NCBI RefSeq assembly: GCF_004917065.1
Contig: NZ_SSYA01000002.1
Location: 1,487,749-1,551,748, forward strand
From: Geomonas ferrireducens
Lineage (GTDB): Bacteria > Desulfobacterota > Desulfuromonadia > Geobacterales > Geobacteraceae
Length of the DNA: 64,000 nucleotides
Direction: 5' to 3'
In this document: positions 39,828-48,200 of the stretch, piece by piece
Position numbering within the stretch: the stretch's first letter is position 1
Layout of the letters: each line of letters begins with the position of its first letter
Made by a program: the position numbers and the translations under genes
Notes under the pieces: model-generated
Told to the model about the DNA's origin: nothing
The model's input: only the letters and a program-made list of their open reading frames with translations
Databases searched by the model: none

Positions 39828-40127
39828 ATGGGAAAAGTGGCTCTGCTCGCCGTCACAGTTATTCTCTCCGCCGGTACCGCTTTCGCTGCGGATTTGCCTT
39901 CTGTGCTGACCGCACCCGAGAATGCCGAATCGATCTTGGCGCCTTCGCCCGCAAACTACGAGCTTTGCAAGGCCTCCACGTCCGGAAAAGACGAACTCGG
40001 TCGGCGGGGTTGCTGTTCCTGGCACGGCGGCGTCTGCGGCTGTTCCGACGGCAGGGCCGTGTGTTGCGACGGCTCCTACAGCCCCACCTGCACTTGTCAC
40101 CATGATGACAAGCCCAGTCAGATTTAG
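39828..40127 (+). CDS. Small secreted cysteine-rich protein
   Basis: The 99-residue protein starts behind GAGGAGGAACAA. A signal peptide (MGKVALLAVTVILSAGTAFA, then AD) precedes a 45-residue Pro/Ser/Leu-rich part and a compact C-terminal module with seven closely spaced cysteines: GCCSWHGGVCGC, CCDGSYSPTCTC. The pairing CC...C.C...CC...C.C suggests four disulfides or a metal-binding knot. Similar CCSxHGGVCGC tails occur in small proteobacterial secreted proteins of unknown role. Confidence 0.8.
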   Translation: MGKVALLAVTVILSAGTAFAADLPSVLTAPENAESILAPSPANYELCKASTSGKDELGRRGCCSWHGGVCGCSDGRAVCCDGSYSPTCTCHHDDKPSQI

Positions 40128-40265
40128 CTGGATGACATAAGGGATGCCCATGATTTCAGGATGAACCATGTTTTCATGCGTTTCTTCCGTGATTATGGCA
40201 ATGGGTAACGCATAATTTCATGGGCGGGCCTCTATACCCTCGAGGATCTAAGGACACGGATTTGA

Positions 40266-40314
40266 TAGTTGAGTAGCGCGTGAGCCGGAGAAAGCTAAGT
40301 CAACAAATCAACTA
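40266..40314. repeat. Short dispersed repeat, copy 1
   Basis: TAGTTGAGTAGCG...CAACAAATCAACTA has ends that pair (TAGTTGA / TCAACTA). A related copy lies at 42509-42557, downstream of the nuclease-like gene; GAGTAGCG, AGAA(A)G, and CAACAAA...ACTAC are shared. Confidence 0.6.
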
Positions 40315-40408
40315 CATCAGCCGTCAGTGGAAGGCCCCATTAGCCGAACGAGTAGAGTATCCATTCAAGAGAGCAATATCAGTGATATAGCTTTTAAGGA
40401 GGTCGCTT

Positions 40409-41308
40409 ATGCACTCTGACCACGAAGAATATTTTGGATTTTCACTAATTTCAAGATTGAACAAGTCCCTGGAAACCATCGTCGGGATTCTAGAAGGAAT
40501 ATCAATTGACTCAGTAATCAATGCGCAAGAAGTGATCTTTCTCACCGAATGGATCAGGCATTGCGATGACGTGCGACACCTGCACCCGTTCAATGAATTG
40601 ATACCAGTTATAAACACTGCGTTGGCTGACGGAGTGCTAACTGAAGAAGAGAAGTTAGATGTCCTTTGGCTCTGCAATAGGCTGGACACCAAAGGGGATT
40701 ATGTAAAGAGCGTACTCAACGACATGCAGCGGCTACACGGCATCCTCGGCGGTATCCTTGCGGACGGTAAAATTACGGAAGCAGAACTCACAGGACTGAT
40801 GGGTTGGCTTTACGAGCATGACCACCTAAAGACATGTTGGCCTTATGACGAGGTTGAATCTTTGATCTCTGGCGTTATGCGTGATGGTGAAATCGACGAC
40901 AAAGAACAACGTCTCCTACAGAGGCTGTTTTCAGAGTTTATCCAAATAGAAGACGATAAAACCATAACGAATCCTCCAGTGCTCATGGGCGGGCAGATCA
41001 CAGGTCTATGCTCATTTGCCCCTGATATTAAGTTTGAGGACTCCTGGTTCTGCTTCACCGGTGCATCAACGAAATACAAGAGGCGAGAGCTGAAGGAAAT
41101 AGTAGAACAGATGGGTGGCAATTTTACTGATTCCATGACCGGGAAGGTCGATTATTTGGTTGTTGGAGCCGAAGGGAATCCATGTTGGGCTTATGCCTGC
41201 TATGGCAGGAAGGTTGAAGCGGCCGTCAGCTATCGCAAGACAGGCAGAAACGTGCAACTTGTGCACGAGATCGATTTTCATGATGCTGTGGCCGACGCGT
41301 TGGGGTAA
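40409..41308 (+). CDS. TerB-like tandem-helical protein with C-terminal BRCT domain
   Basis: The 299-residue protein has an N-terminal helical region with three acidic repeats of the form DGxLTEEE: ALADGVLTEEEKLD, ILADGKITEAELTG and VMRDGEIDDKEQRL, which recall TerB/tellurite-resistance-like units. Residues about 215-299 form a BRCT domain: FCFTGASTKYKRRELKEIVEQMGGNFTDSMTGKVDYLVVG, with the ligase-style GKVEAA-like text near the end. BRCT domains bind DNA ends or phosphoproteins. This combination is not a classical repair protein. Confidence 0.8.
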   Translation: MHSDHEEYFGFSLISRLNKSLETIVGILEGISIDSVINAQEVIFLTEWIRHCDDVRHLHPFNELIPVINTALADGVLTEEEKLDVLWLCNRLDTKGDYVKSVLNDMQRLHGILGGILADGKITEAELTGLMGWLYEHDHLKTCWPYDEVESLISGVMRDGEIDDKEQRLLQRLFSEFIQIEDDKTITNPPVLMGGQITGLCSFAPDIKFEDSWFCFTGASTKYKRRELKEIVEQMGGNFTDSMTGKVDYLVVGAEGNPCWAYACYGRKVEAAVSYRKTGRNVQLVHEIDFHDAVADALG

Positions 41309-41835
41309 CTGAGAGGGCTGGAGGATAAGGTCTTATTCTTGATTAACCATTGACGATTCATAGGAGAAAAACTGTGGGAAGCTGGGGTCAGGCTTGCAAA
41401 GTTGCAATCTCTGATGTGACCGCCGTCAACTTTGCAACATTGCAAGCCTGACCCCAGAAATCCTCGATTTTGCCCGGTCAAACTGGAAAGGGGTTTGCCA
41501 TTGAGTTTCCCGCTTCTCTTGAGATCAAGACACTCTCTTACATGATCCTCTTTGAACAAGGCGAATGTACAGCGGGACAACTGCAGGTTCAATAGCATTC
41601 CTAAGGGAGGTTGTTGAAGTTTTGAGATTTGCATGCCCCAAAAAGATGCAAGTCAGCAACTTCACCTCTCACTTAAGAAGCATGAGATTCTATCTTTATT
41701 CTTGGTGAACTCGGCGATTCGCCCGAAACTCTCAGCAAACAGGAAGAAAAAGAGCAAAAATAAATACCTGCCCCTCACGCTGCGATAGCGGCAAAGATAT
41801 CATATCAAGCTTATGTGCTAAAGAAGGCTCCAACG
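41309..41835. other. Gene-free interval with a perfect REP-like palindrome
   Basis: The palindrome occupies 41382-41456. To its right, a stretch with small open frames (for example one ending in the CCCCTCACGCTGCGATAG text near 41790) has no RBS-supported start and no recognised family. A GTG at 41815 and ATG at 41836 begin the next gene. Confidence 0.65.
41382..41456. repeat. REP-like palindrome, intact copy
   Basis: An 18-bp perfect inverted repeat (CTGGGGTCAGGCTTGCAA) bounds 75 bp and encloses a second inverted pair (AAAGTTG / CAACTTT). Related copies are at 43101-43182 (degraded) and 43554-43630. Confidence 0.85.
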
Positions 41836-42507
41836 ATGACAATCATTTACCGGCGGTCCGAAGATCTTCGTGCTAGGATGAATAACTTTCTCCAGAGCAT
41901 TACCGGTACGAATATTTCTTATTTTGACACATTCACTCCTGATAACCTTATAAAACTGAAGACAGCTTTATCCGACATCAATAATGTAATGACCTTGAAA
42001 TTGACTTTGGCGTGTGCAGATTGGGTTTGTGACTTCTTTAATCTTACCGATAACGACAGAAATGAATTAATAGAGAGAATAGAAAACACCAAGCCTAATA
42101 GTAACGGTTATGACATTGTGCTTGAGAAATGTAAAACAGTCATTGAGATCAAGTGCACTGTTCCTATCAATGGTGGACAGCAGTATGGTCCCGCACAGTG
42201 GGGTAGCATACTAAAAGATGCCGTAAAACTAGAAAAAGGGATCAGGGGGCTACCGGACACAACGTCATACTTCAAGATAATCTGTCTCCTGGATTTAGGG
42301 ATAAATACAGACCAGGCAATAGATAGGCTAATCCGAGAGGTCAAGAGAAGAACAACCGAAAGCAAAGCCCGAAAAGAACTACTAGACGTAGTTGAGAGAT
42401 TAAGAGTTATAACCACCGGTGATAAAAAAGAGCAACTCTCAACTCACCACGTCTACATCAGACCACTGAAACTAATATTGGATTCCGAGCTAAGGGAACG
42501 GAGTTGA
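41836..42507 (+). CDS. PD-(D/E)XK nuclease-like protein of unknown role
   Basis: The start at 41836 follows AAGAAGG; GTG at 41815 is an alternative. The 223-residue product has no membrane segment. It contains GYDIVLEKCKTVIEIKCTVP, which reads as the D-x(n)-E-x-K active-site hairpin of the restriction-endonuclease fold, followed by helices rich in Glu/Lys (AQWGSILKDAVKLEKG). No methyltransferase or specificity gene is adjacent, so restriction activity is an inference. Codon usage is AT-rich compared with the flanks. Confidence 0.55.
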   Translation: MTIIYRRSEDLRARMNNFLQSITGTNISYFDTFTPDNLIKLKTALSDINNVMTLKLTLACADWVCDFFNLTDNDRNELIERIENTKPNSNGYDIVLEKCKTVIEIKCTVPINGGQQYGPAQWGSILKDAVKLEKGIRGLPDTTSYFKIICLLDLGINTDQAIDRLIREVKRRTTESKARKELLDVVERLRVITTGDKKEQLSTHHVYIRPLKLILDSELRERS

Positions 42508-42508
42508 T

Positions 42509-42557
42509 CAGTTGAGTAGCGAAAGGCCGTAGAAGGTTAAGGCAACAAACGACTACG
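42509..42557. repeat. Short dispersed repeat, copy 2
   Basis: CAGTTGAGTAGCG...GGCAACAAACGACTAC is the second copy of the element at 40266-40314. Both lie directly downstream of, or between, accessory genes and are absent from the flanking housekeeping regions. Confidence 0.6.
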
Positions 42558-42609
42558 CCCCCCTGCCCCGACATTGCGATATTGAGTACAGCCCAAGGGA
42601 TTGGTAGAT

Positions 42610-43062
42610 ATGAAAGAACAACCAATGGCGTTAAAGGTGTTTATCTGTCTTTTTTGCACTGTGTTCATAGCTATAGGGCTGTATACTGGAAGCAAGGTGA
42701 CAATGCGTTTGGCCAGAAACATAGAACTGGTCAATTCTGGCAATAAGACACAGGGCTATATTGTTGATTACAAGCATACAAGAGGCAAGAATCCTCAGAC
42801 TTGGCCAGTCGTAACTTTCATAACAACAACAGGGGAGACTGTAATTTTTGAATCACTTTACCATTCCCGCGCATGTGGTTATTCATTGGGTTCTACCGTG
42901 CCAGTGGTCTATGATGGCCAGGAACCGAAAAAAGCAGAGATAAATGAATCAGCCAGCCTCTGGAGGGGCATTACTTTCCATTATCTATTTGCCGCTGCCT
43001 TTGCAGCATTTGGTGGTGGAATTATTTTTCTTGTAGTCAAATCCAAAGGGGGCAGCCCCTGA
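42610..43062 (+). CDS. DUF3592-family membrane protein
   Basis: The 150-residue product (ATG 42610; TTG 42601 possible) has an N-terminal helix (ALKVFICLFCTVFIAIGLYTG) and a C-terminal helix (YLFAAAFAAFGGGIIFLVV). The soluble middle reads GYIVDYKHTRGKNPQTWPVVTFITTTGETVIFESLY and LGSTVPVVYDGQEPKKAEI, matching DUF3592. The function of the family is unknown. Confidence 0.83.
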   Translation: MKEQPMALKVFICLFCTVFIAIGLYTGSKVTMRLARNIELVNSGNKTQGYIVDYKHTRGKNPQTWPVVTFITTTGETVIFESLYHSRACGYSLGSTVPVVYDGQEPKKAEINESASLWRGITFHYLFAAAFAAFGGGIIFLVVKSKGGSP

Positions 43063-43100
43063 CACGAAGCATTATTGTCCTGATGCCTTAGAAGGGGAAA

Positions 43101-43182
43101 CTGGGGCTACGCTTGCAAAGTTGCAATCTCTGGTGTCACAGACAGGCATCTTGCACTATTATAAGCCTGCCTTCAGAGCCCC
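43101..43182. repeat. REP-like palindrome, degraded copy
   Basis: The left arm CTGGGGCTACGCTTGCAAAGTTGCAATCTCTG is close to that of the intact copy at 41382; the right arm ends in AAGCCTG...AGAGCCCCA with several changes. Confidence 0.7.
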
Positions 43183-43254
43183 ACCTCTCACCTTACGCGG
43201 CTATGCCAGTTTCGCGCGAGAGATTGAAGATCTGGTTGTAAAAGAGGTGAAAGA

Positions 43255-43512
43255 ATGATCAGGGAACACACTTGGATAATCGGCCCTCTTCTATCATTGG
43301 CAGGAGTGTATCTAGCATATAGGCGAAAAGATGTAGGGCGGTGGTTACGCGACCGCAGGATTGACAAAGTTGCAGAGAAGGACCTGGGGAGTTGTGAACT
43401 CTGTGGTCAGCCGCTGAGAAGAATTCGGACACTCTCTGGAAAACGGCAGGGACAAGAAGCTGCTGTCTGCCGTCATTATCCGGAATGCAAATTTGTGAGA
43501 TGGGGAGTTTAA
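43255..43512 (+). CDS. Small zinc-ribbon protein
   Basis: The 85-residue product (start behind AGAGGTGAAAGA) has an N-terminal hydrophobic helix (WIIGPLLSLAGVYLAYRRK), then a Cys4 ribbon in the C-terminal half: SCELCGQPLRRIRTLSGK...AAVCRHYPECKFV. The spacing resembles the topoisomerase C-terminal zinc finger. It could be a membrane-anchored ribbon protein; no further family assignment is possible. Confidence 0.72.
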   Translation: MIREHTWIIGPLLSLAGVYLAYRRKDVGRWLRDRRIDKVAEKDLGSCELCGQPLRRIRTLSGKRQGQEAAVCRHYPECKFVRWGV

Positions 43513-43553
43513 CGGAAGATAGCATCTGGGGACGTTCCTGAGATTTGGGGGAG

Positions 43554-43630
43554 TTGGGATCAGACTTGCAAAGTTGCACTCTCTGATGTCGCCGATCGTC
43601 AACTTTGCAACATTGCAAGCCTGGCCCCAG
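43554..43630. repeat. REP-like palindrome, third copy
   Basis: GTTGGGATCAGACTTGCAAAGTTGC and CAACTTTGCAACATTGCAAGCCTGGCCCCAG are arms of the same family as 41382-41456. An outer pair (TGAGATTT / AAATCTCA) and the GGGGACGTTCC motif lie just outside. Confidence 0.8.
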
Positions 43631-43680
43631 AAATCTCAAAACCGGTGAAGTAGTGTCAAAAACATTATCTTGAGGAATAG

Positions 43681-44886
43681 ATGGACAGCAAGTGTGCAGA
43701 TATTATAACAGACCAGATTTTTGAGGAGCTAGAGCTCTCCCTGAGGGAGCCAAACATCTTCCGCGCATTATCAATAGAACGGAAGGAACTCAGACACTCC
43801 AACTTCATAGCTTACATCCTCGACCCACGCGAAAACCATGGGCTCAAGGACATCGTGCTACGAAAGTTGCTACGGGACGTCTTCTCCGAAAGCAAATACC
43901 CTGACCGCACCATTTTCGACGCCGATTATTTGGACCTCAACAACATAGAGATACGCAGAGAGTGGAGGAACATCGACATCCTGATCATCCTGAAGGATGA
44001 CGTGATTATCGTCGAGAACAAGGTTGACACTGTTGACCACTCAAACCAGTTACGACGTTACCGAAAAATAGCTGACGAGAGCTTCGCCACGAAAAAGCGT
44101 CATTACGTTTACCTGACTCCTTTTGGTACTGATCCGCAGGACACTGAGTCGCGCTCCTACTATATTAATTACTCCTATGTGCAGATAGCAGATATTATCG
44201 GTTCAATATTGAAGCTGTACAGTAACAGCATAAGTCAGAAGATTGGCTTTTACCTTTCCGACTACCTCACCACCATAAAACGAGAGTTGCTCATGAACGA
44301 CACACTGAACGAACTGGCCCTCAAGGTCTACAACGCTCATAAAGAAGCTTTCGACTTCATCTTCGAGAACCGTCCCGACCCAGCCAGCTTGTTGTATCGC
44401 TTCTTTGAAGAGGAGGTAACGGCCGCAGGGTTTGCTATCGGTTCCCGAAATAAGGGATACGTGAGGTTCACAACAAAAGAGTTGGAGGAATTGCTACCGA
44501 AAGGTGGCGAAGGGTGGCCTAACAAGGAGGTATTCCTCTTCGAGATTGAATATTATTGGACAGACAAGACAGCCGACTTCAATGCCGTGATTTCGCCGTG
44601 CGACGAGGCGATAAGGGATGCAATACACGAAGCCGCGAAAAAATCCGACTATTACAAGGCACCTGCAGGGAAGAAGTGGTTGGTGCTGCACAAGAGAAAG
44701 TATCCTTTTGTAGCATCGGAAATGATCAACGAGGATGACGATGACATAAGGAAGAAGATTCGTCACATGATTCAAGACATCAGGCCTGTCGCACTCGATA
44801 TGTCACAAGTCATTTGCGAAAGGCTAAAAGAGGTGGATAACACCATCGATTATTTAGGTAGCGCAGGGGCATCAGCCTCGGCATAG
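43681..44886 (+). CDS. PD-(D/E)XK nuclease family protein (PDDEXK_4-like)
   Basis: The 401-residue protein has the N-terminal text LREPNIFRALSIERKELRHSNFIAYILDPRENHG and a clear active-site hairpin: NIDILIILKDDVIIVENKVDTVDHSNQLRRYRK, with Asp, Glu and Lys of PD-(D/E)XK and the following Gln. PF14281-type proteins are frequent in prokaryotic defence islands and are presumed nucleases. The C-terminal half contains no recognised domain. The gene lies between REP-like palindromes and is preceded by TTGAGGAATAG. Confidence 0.88.
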   Translation: MDSKCADIITDQIFEELELSLREPNIFRALSIERKELRHSNFIAYILDPRENHGLKDIVLRKLLRDVFSESKYPDRTIFDADYLDLNNIEIRREWRNIDILIILKDDVIIVENKVDTVDHSNQLRRYRKIADESFATKKRHYVYLTPFGTDPQDTESRSYYINYSYVQIADIIGSILKLYSNSISQKIGFYLSDYLTTIKRELLMNDTLNELALKVYNAHKEAFDFIFENRPDPASLLYRFFEEEVTAAGFAIGSRNKGYVRFTTKELEELLPKGGEGWPNKEVFLFEIEYYWTDKTADFNAVISPCDEAIRDAIHEAAKKSDYYKAPAGKKWLVLHKRKYPFVASEMINEDDDDIRKKIRHMIQDIRPVALDMSQVICERLKEVDNTIDYLGSAGASASA

Positions 44887-45216
44887 ACGCTGAGGGACGT
44901 AGGTAACAAATGTAGCGTATTATTATTTGGCGCATCTAAGACAGTGCCCAGATTAATAAGTTACATATGTTACCTACGTCCCCACCACTACTTTGGATGC
45001 GAAGATTCAGGCAGTCAGGAGGGAGCGCGCTGACCAACGTAAAGTGAATCGGGGGATGGTAACGAATCCCGATAGCGATGCAGGGGCAGTGGAAGTAGAA
45101 CCACGAGATACCGTGCCACCGTGGGCAAAGTGATATGGACAGAATCGTGTTGGTTCGTACAGCAGAATGGGAAGGGGTAGTTCAGACGTCTGGAAGACCT
45201 TATCTTTTGGAGATGT
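44887..45216. other. Gene-free interval with a 21-bp inverted repeat
   Basis: The inverted repeat GGGACGTAGGTAACA... (44894-44914) and its complement (44962-44982) match in 20 of 21 positions with a 47-nt loop. It may serve as terminator for the nuclease gene or be another REP-type element. The remaining 230 nt before the NTPase-glycosyltransferase gene shows no ORF; TTTTGGAG at the right is its RBS. Confidence 0.7.
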
Positions 45217-48200
45217 ATGATGAGTGATGCTATTGCAGGACTCGATGGTGAACGTCGCCAGGAAGTGGCCGCTAGTCTCTGGAATGCTTGGCAGGTGGAC
45301 CGAAGAAGCGCAGCCGTCTTGACAGGTTTCTCTGGGCTGGGCAAGACAGACAAGGTTGTTCGCCCGCTCGTTACCCGAGCGACAGGCATGGGCATTCCTG
45401 CCATTGTGATTGACGTTCCTCTTGATCCGACAGACTTTGATCAAGAACTGTTAAGTCTGCTCATCGGTGAGCTGCAATATATCGGCAATGCCGAACTGGT
45501 GGCAGCCGTTGAAAGACAACCCAGCTTTGGTGCCGCAGTTGGGTTACTTCTTGGTAGCGGCGTCCTAATTGCCGTGGATGAATTTCAACGCCTCCTTGAT
45601 CCCGTGACGGGGCGGCCAGTGGCACCCTTTGATACAAACTTTGACAGGGTTGCGAGGCGAGGTGGAGTCAGGGGATGTCTTTGGCTTATATCAAACAGGG
45701 AGCTCGATCCTGGATGGACAGAGCCGTTTCACACAGCTCATCTTGAAGCACCACAGGAATTTGAGGATCAGCAACGCATCGTTCTCCAAGCCATCGAAGC
45801 TCCTGATGCGGAAGAAAAATTTCCCGCTGAACGAAGGATAGAGGTGGTGCGCCGGCTTGGTGCAAACCCACGCGTACTCCGGTTGCTTGGGCATCTGCTC
45901 CGCCGGTTCTCTCTCGAAGAGCTCCTTGGTCCACCCAGTGATGTTCCAGAGGCTCCGATTGAGCACCATTTGCTTGATGGAATAGAGCGAAACTTGCTGG
46001 TGAAGGCGTCTGAGGGGCTTTCTAGCGATGCAGCGGAACTTCTTCAGAGCTTATCCGTGTTGCGCGAGCCCGCACAATTAGAGCTTGTGCAGGCGATAGG
46101 AGTGAACCTTGGTGATGTTCGTCGCCCTTTAGGGGAGCTTCGAGATCGCTATCTGTTGAGAGGTCACGCCAACCGTTATCAACTCCATCCAGTCATCAAG
46201 GAAGTTGAGATTCATCTGCTGCGTGGAAACGCGGAGGCCTGGCGTGGGGTACATCGGCGCGTAGGGCTATGGTACGCTCAGCCACTACGAACAGTCGACC
46301 GGACCCCCCTTGGCGATGCAGAGGTTGCCCGTCGTCTCGCCGGTGCACGCCACCACCTCGCTGCGGCAGAAGCGACGGCAGACCTTCGTGAGGTAATGCG
46401 TGGGGTGAGCGGTTACATCCAAAAAAGGTTTGGGTGGAACGCTAGGAAACCAGCAAGCGACACCGAACGTGACGCTCAGATCTCGCTCCTTGAACTTTAC
46501 CTTGAGCAGCCGGGTCCAGCGGGTGTTGAATTTGCCCTTGCGAAGCTTCTAAAAGCCCGCAACGCTCCGGGTGATTACGAGAACGCACTCCCCCATGCAC
46601 GATTTGCAACGGAAGGCCAGGACCACTCCCATCCATGGGTGCTGTGGGGGCAACTCGTTCGCGAAGTCGAAGGGCTGGACTGTGCTATCGCTGCCTTAAG
46701 GGAAGCCAAATTAAGGGTTCATCCTGATAAAGCCCTTTTCAGCATTTATCAGCTGCTAGGGGCATGTCTTGATCACCGTGGAGAAGTCGAAGATGCTATC
46801 GAAACTCTGTTAGAAGGGGCTGAACTCATCAAAGGTGGAAATGAAATCCGTCTCGTAGCGGAGGCACTCTCTATTGCCGCTGCCTGGCCCCGCACTGATC
46901 AGCTCCAACGTGTGCGGGATTGGGCGAGCGCAAAGAGCGGATTTGACCCTGTTGTTGCGCTTGCTGAAGTGCTGCTTCTTGAGCATCAAGGAGAGTGGTT
47001 GCTAGCCGCCGAGGAAGCTGAACGCGTGCGCTCGCGTTTCCCGAAATATCTCCACCTAGCCATACATGAAACACTAGGCTGGCTGGGGGCTGAAAAGCCG
47101 GGAAAGGCCCAGACGGTCCTGGCAAGCCTCACCGATATTCGGCAGAAAGTGCGAGCCGGGATTAATTGGCTTGTGTCGCTAGTCGCCTTGCAAAATGGCA
47201 TGTTCCGAGACGCATCGACGGCCCTTTCAGTGTACCTTGGGGCAGACGCTCCAACCGTCGAAGCCGGTATCCGAGCCTCACTGTTTAGGGAATGGGATCA
47301 TCGAGTTTCCACAGTTGGTGAGGCAAATCCAGCTTTGATGGCTCCGATTCTCCCTCCGGCTGTGACCGGTCTTGACGCGAACGTTTACCGACCTCAATAT
47401 AGCCCACCTGTCCTTCCTCAACATCAGCGCGGAGCGAATCTGCAGCCTGCGCATCACGCCAGCCTCCGTGTACTAGCCGTCGCGACCGAATGGTCGTCTG
47501 GACACGGCGGACTGAGTACGTTCAACCGCCAGCTTTGTTGCGCTTTGGCAGATGCCGGAGCAACGGTTTTTTGCCTTGTGCTCGATATACCTTCTGGAGA
47601 AATGCAGGAAAAAAAGGGTGTTACTCTCGTTGGGGCAACCCACACGCCGGGAGGGCCGGAGCATGTAGCATTAATGCGCAAGCCTCAACTCCCTCATGAT
47701 TTCGTTCCCCAAATCATCATCGGTCACGGCCGTGTAACCGGTCCGGCTGCAAAGGTCCTAGCCGACGACCACTTCCCGGCTGCAAAGCGGCTTCACTTCG
47801 TGCACATGGCCCCCGATGAGATTGAGTGGTTTAAGCTTGATCGGGGTGACGATTCTGGAGCCAGAGCCGAGGATCGCACACAGGTGGAACTCAGCTTGGG
47901 GCGCGATGCCTTTCGAGTTGTTGCTGTGGGACCCCGCCTTTTCAGCCGATATTTGCGAGATCTTTCACCGTATGAAGTTCCGGCTCCCCTTCGCCTGGAC
48001 CCTGGATTCGATCTGGAGTTGCAAGAGCCCCGCACGCCGCCGCCGGGAGCGCCTTGGATGATCCTGCTGGTTGGACGCCTTGAGGACGATAACCTTAAAG
48101 GGCTAGATATTGCGGCCCGTGCCGTCGGGCTTGCGGCTGAACGTAGGGGCGCCGCGATTCCTCTTGAACTTGTTGTTCGCGGAGTTCTGCCTAATACCTC

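Noticed and set aside
44894..44982. Simple terminator only, instead of a repeat element
   Set aside because: The loop of nearly 50 nt and the lack of a T-run argue against an intrinsic terminator; a REP-type or regulatory palindrome is equally plausible, so it is noted in a gap entry without a firm call.
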